Assembly: GCA_958295665.1 (NCBI GenBank) | Contig: OY282559.1 | Span: forward strand, 273,184,047-273,248,046 | Direction: 5' to 3' | DNA from: Tipula vernalis | Taxonomy: Eukaryota > Arthropoda > Insecta > Diptera > Tipulidae | Length of the DNA: 64,000 nt | In this document: positions 46,775-57,371 of the stretch, piece by piece | How positions within the stretch are numbered: position 1 is the first letter of the stretch | Layout: each line of letters begins with the position of its first letter | Position numbers and translations under genes: made by a program | The notes under the pieces: model-generated | Database searches by the model: none | What the model was told of the DNA's origin: nothing | Seen by the model: only the letters and a program-made list of their open reading frames with translations

Positions 46775-47206
46775 CTGACATATTCAATCTCAGTTCTCCC
46801 TCATTGTATTCACCCACTCGTATCCATCGATATTTGCCTGGTTCAACTTGTTTAAAATGGATTATATTGTATCGTGCCGGTCCATCACCATTCACATCGA
46901 AACGAAAACTGTCACCGCTCAAACCCTCAAAATGTACTTTGCGCAAATATTTTAATAAATCAGCACCTTTTGTTGGTTTCATCGAATCACACAATCCCGG
47001 TCGACCTTTACACAAATCATGATGCATGTCACGTAATGCGTACGCAAATGCCATAACCGCATCGCTCACGAATTGTAACTGATCCTCAAAATCGGTATTG
47101 TTCTTGGTAAGTTTTTCTTTTTTCGTGCACATACGCGTATATTTTTTGTTGTACGGTGTCCTTGAACTATTTGGATAGCGGCATTGAAAATGATCCTCCC
47201 AGAATT
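46775..47206 (-). CDS. mGluR: mGluR exon: C-terminal ligand-binding domain
   Basis: The acceptor (ACCAG) lies above 47206 and the donor (TCAG|GTATGT) below 46775; 432 bp. It continues the Venus-flytrap domain: FWEDHFQCRYPNSS, CTKKEKLT, FEDQLQFVSDAVMAFAYALR, MHHDLCKGRPGLC, then DVNGDGPARYNIIHFK, YRWIRVGEYNEGELRLNM. This is the lobe-2/lobe-1 return of group I/II metabotropic receptors. The split Glu codon at the start joins V-E-F-W across the 388-bp intron. Confidence 0.95.
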
Positions 47207-47594
47207 CTGGTATTATGTATGTAATGTAAACAGAAAACATGAGCAAATTAATTGTTTTTAATTTATATTTTGTGTCAGATAATTGCTTGTTGTGTATAAT
47301 ATATGGTTATGTTACTTTGTGTGTGATGGAATTAAATCGCATGATTTGATTTTTTTTTTCTTCTATTTTTCAATAACGCGAACTAACATTGTACGTTTGT
47401 ATATTCATTTAAGCATTTGATTACTTTTATAATTTAATTCCTTAATAAAAATGAATTTATGTATACGAACGAACACAACAACAAAAACACAAACAAATTA
47501 TATAGAATTAAATAAATAAAATTATAAACTAAATTATTGCATGCAAAGTGAGATTTTCATAATTTTAATTTTTTTATTGTTGTTTTCAACCTAC
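47207..47594. other. 388-bp mGluR intron
   Basis: GT-AG intron between two ligand-domain exons; AT-rich, no insertion recognised. Confidence 0.8.
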
Positions 47595-47846
47595 CCACAA
47601 ACCATGGATTACGTTGATTATTTTCAACTGTTAGTCCTAGAAAATATTCTTCAAAGCCAATAACGGGATTAGCTTGAGGTTGAACGGATAGCGTGCCTTC
47701 GACTTCAGGTTCATTGCCATCCGAAACAAGGTTGCGTGCACTCCAACCGTCAGATCCAATCCACGAAAAAGCACCGGTCGCATTGTTACGTCGGACGGCA
47801 CGCATTACACCCGCCACTTCTTGATCGGAACCGAATATTATTGCAC
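47595..47846 (-). CDS. mGluR: mGluR exon: ligand-binding lobe 2
   Basis: This is the most 5' exon that I can identify. The acceptor (TTTCAG) lies above 47846 and the donor (GG|GTAGGT) below 47595; 252 bp. The peptide has AIIFGSDQEVAGVMRAVRRN, then FSWIGSDGWSARNLVSDG, GTLSVQPQANPVIGFEEYF and NNQRNPWFV, the second lobe of the Venus-flytrap domain; the SDGW block is conserved in mGluRs. It needs two bases from an upstream exon. That exon was not found up to 64000, so the preceding intron is probably more than 16 kb. Confidence 0.95.
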
Positions 47847-48129
47847 CTGAAAATAAACGAGATATTTTGGTTAGATTCGATTAATTGTTTTAGCCACTTT
47901 TTATTTCAAAACAGTATTTTAAAGAAATTCAACATTATCTGAAGAAATACGAGTATTTTTAGGAGCACCAAATTTCAAAACGAAAATGTTTCGGAAAAAA
48001 AACAAAACCAAAAGGTTTTGAAATTTGAAATCCGAAATTTTGTTATGTAAATTCACAATTAAAATAAAATTTCTGACAACGAGAGGCCGAGAAGTTAGTT
48101 TCTTTTAAAGTCAGAATTAACCATAGAAA

Positions 48130-48513
48130 TCACATACGTGGGACATTTGTCAATATAAGCTGTAAGGCTAAATAATCAGCAAACCCAGTACTGTTACCAT
48201 TCAATTTAATTTTAAAAATAGGATTAGTATTCACTAGAAATAGCACAGAACCTAATACTGGTCCTTGTGGTACTGCAACTTCGACAACTCTAAAATCACT
48301 AAAAGTATCATTAATTCTGACTCTCACTTTTTTATTATCTAGGTAGGAAGCAAACCACTTGTTTGACATAAACCTAAAACCAATGTCAAACAGAATAGAT
48401 AACAAAAGTGTATGATTAACCCAATCGAATGCCTTAGAAGCGTCAATAAATAAACCTGAACAAATATTAACATTCTTGAAACCGGTATGAATAACATACA
48501 AAAATTCCAACAT
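48130..48513 (-). pseudogene. LINE reverse transcriptase fragment
   Basis: The minus-strand frame has a motif A block (GLFIDASKAFDWVNHTLLL), VPQGPVLGSVLFL, then GFADYLAL where a FADD box is expected, with the second Asp changed to Tyr. This is the middle of a non-LTR RT. More traces extend upstream to about 49200 but are unclear. It is in the same orientation as mGluR. Confidence 0.72.
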
Positions 48514-49250
48514 AGGTGATTCATTCAGATGAACTCTAAGTGTTTTAACTCTATTTTTACTTGCCTTTTCGAGAACTTTGAGAACAACTGGTTAGATTGC
48601 AAGTGGTTTTTACTTTCCCTTATCACTACGATCATCTAACCACTCCATGCTCCAAGAAAAAATTGAAAATATGAGCAAGAGCAAGACCGACAAAATTAGC
48701 AACAGCTTTCAAAATTTAATTACTAATTTCTTCCGGTAATATCTTTGTTCCTCTTAACATCAACATTAATCTGCATGGCACATTTATTTAGACGAGATAC
48801 TTTATTTTTTTTGGTATGAAGAACATTTTTTAATGAATGACTTGACACGATCATTCATACTAAGAAACTCGTAATATTGTTTAAGTCGCTTGATTGTTCT
48901 TGAATATCACTGATGTCTACCAAGAGGAGTAATATGGAATTTCTTTATAACTTCATTTATGTCTTCTTCGGTTTGGTACATTGTTGTTCGGGATAAAATT
49001 TTTAGAATGAGCTTTATCAGATCATTCTATAAACGGTAACGAACTACCAAAAATGGAACTATTGGGAGTTTGTGTTATAATATCCTCAAATATAACACCA
49101 TCACCAGTGTCACCTTAAGCATTTCGTTTCGACTGTGCTCTGTTTACAGCTGCAATTATTTTAGGGGATTCAGATATGTTAAGCCTTTCACTAATTTTTA
49201 AACGACTAAATTCTCTGGTTTATATAATATTTCATATGAATATTCATCTA
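48514..49250. other. Intron, probable older LINE remnants
   Basis: The minus strand continues the LINE fragment for perhaps 50 codons (HLNESPMLEF); the rest is unrecognised. Confidence 0.35.
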
Positions 49251-49252
49251 AT

Positions 49253-50120
49253 TTATGTCGCCATCGAGGACAGGACGATGATTAGTCGTTGAGCAACCCA
49301 AACTAGATCCTTTTCCACGGTATGGTAGTTTCGTTCCGCATCTTTTAGCAATCTGCTCGCAAATGAGATTGGTAGATCTTTTCCTTCGACATCTCGTGAT
49401 AGAATTGCTCCGATTGCGTAATCATTCGCGTCTGTAGTTAGAATGAAGATGTCATTGAAATTAGGACGTTGAAGCATAGGAGATGAAGTAACGACTCAAT
49501 GAGCATTCTATTCAAATTCTACATTTTTCCGTAACAATCGACTTGAAGGTTCGGAGATCTTGGAGTACTAATCAAGATACACAAAACATATTAAACAATT
49601 TAATCCCAATAATGTCGCGTTCATGAGCCGCTGAAATATAATTGGAGCCTTCCTTCAGACCAAATGGCATTCGCAAAGAATGGTAAAGACCGGCTTGGGT
49701 ACTAAACGCTGTCTTTTCTTTATCATCACCGTGCAGTTTAACTTGATGACACCCATTATAAAAATCTAGTGTTGTGAAATACATTGCTTTGCCCAGTTGG
49801 TCTAATATCTCTGTTATGTTCGGCAGAGGGAAAAGTTGATCACTATAGTAATGTTGTTTAACCTGTGAAATCCTACAACTAAACGCCATTTTCGTTCATC
49901 AGCTTAAGATTTCTTGGGAATGATCAATAAAGGAAAGTTCCAAGGACGTTTAGCATCTTATCAACTTGTTTATTAACCCCGTCTTTAGGTGATTCGGGGA
50001 AACGATAATATTTGACGTGAATAGGTTGCGAATTTTGAAATGTTGGAATCTATTGACAACATGCGTTTGTTGTAGTCAGTCAGAGTATCGCTTTCTAAGG
50101 TAGGAAATATCGTTGAAATC
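49253..50120 (-). pseudogene. Gypsy pol relic (RT and RNase H)
   Basis: On the minus strand from about 50110: a thumb-like linker with DGVNKQVDKML, RT palm start (PLPNITEILDQLGK, MYFTTLDFYNGCHQV with the catalytic Asp), and TAFSTQAGLYHSLRMPFGLK. The YxDD part is missing. After about 100 bp, RNase H begins (ILTTDANDYAIGAILSR, then ASRLLKDAERNYHTVEKDL). It is a different, older Gypsy lineage from the provirus at 38-46 kb. Confidence 0.8.
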
Positions 50121-50585
50121 ACAGCTAATTTTGAATATGGAAGATTTTTCTTTTTCGTTCAAGTGACTGAGATTTAGATTTTCAGTAAGCTTTATTCACT
50201 AAACTTACTGAAATTGTATCTTCACTGACAAACGTACTCGTTTTACTTTTGATATGGATTAGGTGTACATTTGCGAGGCCTGGGCGCAAAAATATTAACT
50301 AATTACGTGATATGATGGATGTGATATGATGGATGCCATTTATCGTTATTCGCGACCATCTCCAAACAAAAAATATATATATATTTAGCGTCAGATCCAT
50401 TATTTGTCATATTAATGAGAACTGATAAACTATCGATTCTATCAAAATATAATGTTAACGAGTTACATATTTATGCAACAGGAGGGCTTATTATAAATAT
50501 GAAATGTTGTGCAGCACATAACTACTCAAGAATTTATTATTATGCTATTGTAATAAAAATCAATACATTTATATATAGTTCCAAT
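50121..50585. other. Intron, nothing recognised
   Basis: A short (ta)-rich patch lies near 50370. No inverted end matching the MULE-Ulp1 element at 31-35 kb was seen here. Confidence 0.4.
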
Positions 50586-50589
50586 TGCT

Positions 50590-52590
50590 GAACTAATTTC
50601 AGCTAGACACGAAAGTGTGGCCAATGGAAATTTTTTAAATTATTTTAATTTCGAAGTGTTGCGAAACAACTCAAAGAGGAAAATGCCAAAATTTTTTATA
50701 ACCCATTGGTCCTGGGTTTTCATAAATAGCATCTTGAAGGAATCGAACCTCATGGACATAACTAATTATTTAAAATATTGTTATGACGTTATCTACGAAC
50801 CAAAAAAATTAAACAAAGTTGGCGTGTTCATATGTTGTTCGCATTTCGCAGCAATACTTACGCGCCAAATTAAAAATAAAGTAAGCAATTGTACTCAAGA
50901 TTTGCGAAATTTTATAATGATTATTTTTTTTTTAATAATCGATGCCAAATCAATCGAAGAAATTAATAAATTATTCAAATTATTTTATAGCCGGCTATAC
51001 AATAATGCAAATGCTGAATTTTTAAGTTTTATAAAAACTCGTATTAATAATATTGACGAAAATGTTGATGAAAATGTTGGAGAAAATACTCATGAAATGA
51101 AAAGTGATAATGAATCGCTAGGAGATGAAGCGAACACTAAATCACAATTTTATACTCATTTCCTAGATTTGTTTAATACAACGACAAACTCGACTGCAAA
51201 TAATGAGCACATGACACAAAAAAAAAAATAAACTTTATTTTAGCCAAGATTTTATCGAATTTTGCATTAAAAAATGTTTCTCATTTTTACCCCTTTGGAG
51301 TACCATATTTATGAGATATTTTAATAAAAGGCCCCGAATGTCAAATGCTATCATTGAAAATTGGTTTAACATTTTTAAAAACAATTTAATTAAGTGTCCC
51401 AATCAAAAGTTGGGTCGTTTGATTGATAATCTGCAAGGAAAAACCGAAATGCTTTTTAATGCTATTGAAATAGCTCCGGATATTATACATCGCAAGTAAA
51501 AATTAAAAATTCAAGAAGATTTGTATAGTACGTGAAGTCAACGAATGAAAATTATATCGGTTGTGGAGCTAACCCCAAATAAAAAGAAATGTAACGAGTT
51601 GAAACCATTAACGAATCCTGATCAAACGGAATTTACATTACCATCGCTAGAAACTCCGGTGTCTACTTCGAAGATAATCGGTAATGATGAAATCGATCCA
51701 ATGACATTTAATCTTAAAGAACGTAAAAAAAAAAAACGACCGCGTCAGAACAAATACTCCGACAGGGTAGCATTAAGTCGCTACATAGCCCCGGAAATTT
51801 TGAAATTTACAAATAACTTATATTTGGATAAAATTTCGAAGAGTGGTTTCAATTTAAAATTGCTTAAATTTCGTTTTCACCCTTTATGGGAAACTAGTCT
51901 GACTAGCGATTGTTATGCTGGCCTCAATGGGTCATTCTTTTTAACAGCCAAAGCGATACTTGCTTAGATCCGTACCAATCAATAAAAATATTGTCAAGTA
52001 ATGAAGTTTTCAAAATTCTCGATAAAAAGAAATATCCCGAAATAAAAGGAGAATTTATATCCCAAGCGTGGTTAACAATTGTCATTTTGTTTTGACCATT
52101 ATTGACTTTCAACATAATACAATAGCATGCTACGATCCTTTGTCGCCTGAGAAAACTATACCTGCTTTAGTAAAAAGAGCTCAAATCTTTGTGAACGAAT
52201 TACAAAGAGCTTGGGATGATGTCTTCATTACAAAATTTAAAAGCATGCCAACATATAACTTGGCAACACAAAGGAATGGTTTCAATTGTGGGCCGCTTAT
52301 TTTATATGCTGTAAATTATACAAGTAACAATGCTTATCGGAGTGACATTCATTCTGAAGATGATAAAATATACGAACAAGGAATTAACGAATACTGCGAA
52401 CATTTAAGAAATGTGATAGCAGAAAACTCCGAATCAGTTTTGGAAAATTGTTTCATATGTTTTGAAAATGTAAAGGAAACTGAACTTATGTTACAATGAA
52501 TGCCAAGAGTGCAAAAGGAAAATTCACAAAAATTGTAATCAACATAACATCGTTTCTTCATTATTGGTATGTGTTTTTTGTCTATAAGAC
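50590..52590 (+). pseudogene. Second MULE-Ulp1-zinc-finger gene copy, broken
   Basis: Same layout as 32100-33997 but clearly diverged. The transposase part (50617-51231) has THWSWVFINSIL, with His at the place of the Asp in the other copy, and VFICCSHFAAILTRQIK; then SNAIIENWFNIFKNNL at about 51335. A linker and the Ulp1 domain follow: SFFLTAKAILA, a frameshift, NNCHFVLTIIDF (His) and CYDPLSPE (Asp). The NGFNCGPLILYA block keeps the active-site Cys. The C-terminal zinc finger (CFICF, a frameshift, CQECKRKIHKNC, then CVFC) is present. The inverted ends of the first copy are not seen around it. Confidence 0.75.
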
Positions 52591-52799
52591 GGTAGATCGA
52601 TTATAAATTAAAATCAACAAGTTATATGATTATGAAACAGATTGTTTTAAAGTGAATTTTTTGAAAATAAATGTTTAAACAGAATTTTATATTGATTAAA
52701 TAAGACTTTCTATCCTATCCCTCTTTCTCTTTTTATCATTCCTAAAATCTTTTCACACAATAGAGGAATCCGACGATCAATGCCTATAAATGCATTTAA

Positions 52800-53870
52800 C
52801 GTCAAAGTTCGTCAACTGGAAATATGGAGTGTGGTTCCGGTCCCTATATGTTGATCTCTATTTGGGTGTCAAAAATCCAAGCCAAAATTTTAAAACTTGG
52901 TCAGTAGTTAAATTAGGCCTACATCTTGTCGCCCACAAGTAGCACTTCCTACAAATGGGTTTAGTATTGTCAAAGAGTTCGCCAACTTGAGATATGTTGT
53001 GTGGTCGCTATATATTGATCTCTATTTGGGTATTTGAAATCCAGGCCAACATTTTAAAACTTTATCAGTAGTTATTTTAGGCCTACATCTTGTCACCCAA
53101 TAAAGGAATAAGATAAGGAATTTTATAAATGCGTTTAGTTGTACGTCAAATAATTCGCCAACTTGAGGTATATTGTGTGGTCCCTATATGTTGATCTCTA
53201 TTTGGGTATCTGAAATCCAAACCAAAATTCTAAAACTTGGTCAGTAGTTCAATTAGGCCCACATCTTGTCACCCAATAAAGGAATCCGATGAGCAATGCC
53301 TGTAAATGTGTTTAGTATTACGCCAAAGAGTTCGCAACTTGAGGTATGTTGTATGGTCCTTATTCATTGATCTCTATTTGAGTATCAGAAATCCAAGCCA
53401 AAATTTTAAAACTTAGTCAGTAGTCCAATTAGGCCCACATCTTGTCACCCGATAAAGGAATCCGATGAGCAATGCCTATAAATGTGTTTAGTATTACGCC
53501 AAAGAGTTCGCCAACTTGAGGTATGGTGTGTGGTCCCTATATATTGATCTCTATTTGGGTATCAGAAATCCAAACCAAAATTAAAACTTGGTCAGTAGTT
53601 CAATTAGGTCCACATCTTGTCACCAAATAGAAGAACCCGATGAGCAATGCCTATAAATGCGTTTAGGTATACGTCAAAGAGTTCGCCAACTTGAGGTATG
53701 TTGTATGGTCCCTATATATATTGATCTCTATTTGGGTATCTGAAATCCAAACCAAAATTCTAAAACTTGGTCAGTATTTCAATTATGCCCACATCTTATC
53801 ACCCAATAAAGGAATCCGATGTGTAATACCTATATAAATGCGTTTAGTATTATGTCAAATTACGTATTTA
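52800..53870. repeat. Satellite-like tandem array, about 175-bp unit, six copies
   Basis: The motif gttcgccaacttgaggtatg recurs near 52808, 52977, 53151, 53330, 53508 and 53682, spaced 169-179 bp apart. The units share gatctctatttgggtat and cacatcttgtcacccaataa and are perhaps 85-95% alike. No coding content. Confidence 0.92.
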
Positions 53871-54637
53871 AATCGGTACCCGTCGTTCTATTTTAATTTG
53901 TCTTAAACTTTTAATATATTTAATATATTTAGTATAACTAATATATTATTTGCAATTAAACTTTTATATAGTTATATCGTAGGTTTCTGAAAAACGCCTA
54001 AATGTTACATTTTCACACATACTAGCAAACAAATTGTTTGTCCTGTCATAGAAGTAAGGCTAGAATTTACATAATGATAAATTAAAGGTTTCCCAGATAT
54101 AGATGTTCTAATTTTAAATGTTATGCCATTTTGAAACTGTAAAGCATGTGGTTCAGCCAAATTTTACAAATGTCCTCTTCCCATATGGGGAAGTTAGCTA
54201 TGAAGTACTGTTCGACCAAGCAACGGGTGCATATTGAAATATTTAACTAGGAAAACGGTGTAGAAATATTCCTAAAGCAATTCGTAAAATCCTCAAAATA
54301 TAATGTATACTATTGTAGTTGATTCACCGTCGACATGTTATATTTCCAAGAAATATCCAACCAATTCCAATAAAAAAATGGCTTTTGAATGCTTATATAA
54401 AGTTCATCTAGCCATATGGCTAATGAAACCAAGCGGTTCTCAAGTATACAATTCATAACCTTGGTTTCCAAATAACCTAAGCTGTAGAATAATACACTGG
54501 ATTAAGTGAGGTGACGAATTAACTCCTAACTTTTCGATTGAATTTAAACCGATTTAAAAACAATTTTTAGGCGTATGAAACTTGCTAGTTTCATCATATC
54601 GTAGTTTTAACGTATTAAAGCAACAATAATTTTTTAT
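53871..54637. other. Intron, nothing recognised
   Basis: AT-rich, no coding content recognised. Confidence 0.4.
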
Positions 54638-54726
54638 ATAATAAAACACAATATTTCGGTTTTGTCACTTTCGTTAACGTGATATTTATTTTATTTGGAA
54701 ATGAAATTACGATCGTTTTGGATGTT
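54638..54726 (+). repeat. Left inverted end of Penelope-like element
   Basis: 89 bp, reverse complement of 61094-61182 with three mismatches. Confidence 0.95.
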
Positions 54727-55084
54727 ACTCCTTTATCAAATTTCTTACAAACATTACCTAAAATTATGCTAAAAAACTGCTTTTATACCCTATTTTTATT
54801 TTTTGTGTACCTACGTGCCTTTTGAATGTTCTTTCCCCCTTATTTTGTTTTTCTTCTTAAAGGGGTGGTACCGCCCTTCTTTTTAGTATATACCTGGTGT
54901 GTGCTTTATGATAAAAACAGATAAGAATTTGTTGACAATCTGGTGTTTGTGGGTGTTTATGTGCAAAATGATACTAAATACGGATTTACAATGAGGTCGT
55001 AAATTTTGTTGCGGCCAATTTTCTCGTTTAGTAAAAATGAATTATATCGTTCCTTGTATATTACCATTTCTTCTAATCTGTTCA

Positions 55085-55600
55085 TTAGTAACCCTTTTCG
55101 TATTCTGTGTAATACCTGTGAGATTGTGTTGATGTCAGTGTAATTATAGTATGTTTTTCTGTAGTCAAGTGTTGTGCATATTTCGAGTCGATTTTTCCGA
55201 TTTCTTTTATATGTTCTGTAAACCTAACTTGAAAACTTCTACCAGTTTGTCCGATGTAGAATTTGGGGCAGTCATTACATGTATTCTTATAGATTCCGGT
55301 GTCTACTGGTGTATTTATGTTACGTTGTTTGAGTCGATTCCCTAATTTGTTGTTTGTTTTAAATGCCATTGTGTATCCGTGTTTTTTAAAAACCTTCGTT
55401 ATATTCTTGTTGATGTTATTATTTATTGGTGATGTATTTCTCTGTTTCTTCATTTTGCTTGCTTAACGTGGTCATCATATTCTGTTGTTTCTTCCAAATG
55501 TACCTATTGTTCATTTTGTAAATTAAGTCCGTGTTATAACCGTTTTTTTTTTTTGCTGTGTTTAATGATTCTTAGTTCTTCCATATAGTCCTGATACGGT
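55085..55600 (-). pseudogene. Penelope-like GIY-YIG endonuclease fragment
   Basis: The minus-strand frame (55453-55085, with traces to about 55590) shows the linker after the RT (KNITKVFKKHGYTMAF) and then the GIY-YIG nuclease: TGIYKNTCNDCPKFYIGQ, TGRSFQVRFTEHI, AQHLTTEKH. The GIY and YIG words, the Arg and a late His are all in place, and the Cys pair between GIY and YIG is typical of Penelope. It has no N-terminal RT, which was lost where the LINE begins. Confidence 0.88.
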
Positions 55601-55612
55601 ACAATTGTGGAA

Positions 55613-55855
55613 GGGGTAACCTGGTCACAATTCGCAAGTGTACGTACTGCTTCCTCGTGGCAATCACTGGTAACTGAGGCCCTTTGGTACTTTTGACCAT
55701 TTGGCACAGGCTAAAGTACGGCGCTAAAGGAGAAACCTTGATAAAAAACCCTAATCTAAGGTGGAACAGCATATGCCGATGGATGAATGGCTGATAGGTT
55801 AATCAGTCCAAAGTATGCGGACTCTGGATACCAGGCGCCCTCCAGTTTTATTTAG
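55613..55855 (+). promoter_or_regulatory. 5' UTR of LOA-like LINE, probable internal promoter
   Basis: Begins ggggtaacctggtcacaatt; also kept, with few changes, in the deleted copy at 22443. Conservation of this block in a copy that lost nearly all else fits a promoter role, but that is inference. Confidence 0.4.
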
Positions 55856-56037
55856 CCTTCCTGTGGTAAAGCTGGGTGTCCCACAGGCGACTTTCTTTTC
55901 CCAGCAACTCGTGGGAACAAAATCTTTAAACATAGAGAAAATAATAAGGATGATGACGCTCCTAAAGCGTCATGCACCAGCGATAGTTCCGCGGTGGTGT
56001 TCGAGGACCTCGGCCCTCTTTCCGTTGTGGGACTCTC

Positions 56038-57370
56038 GATGAGTGGTCTATCGGATGGGGAGCTCCGTTCGGGGATTGAGAAACTAGTTCTCAATTCCGA
56101 CATGGACACCTCAGGAGATGAGAACTCGGCCCCCGTAAGTGGGGGTATCGCCTCTGTGGAAGCAGGGGGGAGCAAAGTCGTCGGGGAGGACCCGAAAGGG
56201 ACTGTCAGCATCACTGACAAACCTTCCGCGGCTCCTCGCGTGAAAATGTGTGGAGCCGCGAAGAAGCGGTACAGGAGGCTTCTTGCTCAGGGCAAACCGC
56301 CCGGAAGCGAGACCAGGCTTCTGGCGATGCGGCCACAAACGGAGTCTTGTGCTCCCGCAGAGGCCCCACCGTCAAAAAGGATCCGCTCGGATGAGGGTAC
56401 TCCACCGGCACAAAAAAAGGCCAGGGGAGAAGAATCTGTCCCGACGGTCTCGGGTTCTGCGGTCCGGTCTGGACTTACCTTCAGGCAGGCTGCGGAGTCG
56501 GGGATCGTTGGGATCTTGCCCACTGGTTTTCCAGAGGTTGTCCTAACTGGAGAGCAGCTTAAGGCTGTCCAGGAGGGCATCCTAGATAAGGTGCTAGAGC
56601 AAGAGGCCAAGGAGCTTAAACCTAAGTTCCTTGGCAGCCAGCTTCGGCCTGGTTGGCTGGTACTAACCTGTGCTGACCGGGCCACTGTTCAGTGGCTCAG
56701 GGAGGCCATAAGCAGTATCAAGCCATGGGAGGGTGCGCAGCTGATCGTGGCCGAGGCGGAAAACCTGCCTCGAGCCAGGATTGTGTTCGGCACTTTCCCA
56801 AACAGTGCTGAAATGCCCACGGAGAAGCTTTTTAGTTTTATAAAAAGCCAAAATGAGGGCATGCAGGCGATCAACTGGAGAGTGATCAATAGGGAGGCGA
56901 AAGGCTCTTCGGCCTTTTTCACGTTCTCTATGGACCACTCTTCAGTTGAGAAGCTCAAGCGGGTTGGCTTTAAGGTCAACTATAAGTTTGGGACTGTACA
57001 ATTGCATCCCAAGGGTGGTCAGAGTGGAGCTAAACCGGCTTCTGTCGGCGGGACCCAAGTGGTCAAGCCTGTAGAAGCTACGGTAGCGGCACCTGTAGCG
57101 AAGACCACCGGGGTGACCGCCCTCTCCAGGAGACAGGTGAGGAGAAGGCGAGAAAGGGAGAGGAAGGCGTCAGGGGTTCCGCGGGGAAAGGTCTCACAAG
57201 GGCTCCCCCGTGCAAGCCACTGGTTAGGCCTGGAGGCTCTCAGGCGGCGGGGGCCAGCAAAACGGCGATGGAGGACACTGGTCAGCCATCGGCCGGACAA
57301 AAAAAGCATGCGGGTGGTGGCGGTGCTGAAAAGGAGGCTGAGCAGGGCCTTCAGAAGGGGCCTTCGGTAA
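56038..57370 (+). CDS. LOA-like LINE ORF1 (RNA-binding, DUF4780-like)
   Basis: The frame is open from 55856, but the first in-frame ATG is 56038; the true start is uncertain. The N-terminal third is acidic and low in complexity. The middle (about 56480-57000) matches the DUF4780 type found in insect LINEs: GFPEVVLTGEQLKAVQEGIL, then RPGWLVLTCADRATVQWL, LPRARIVFGTFP, GSSAFFTFSMD. The last 80 residues of this frame are Arg-rich and odd; an overlapping frame from about 57145 (ending at 57375) looks more natural, so a frameshift near 57145 is possible. It would bind the LINE RNA. Confidence 0.7.
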
Positions 57371-57371
57371 A

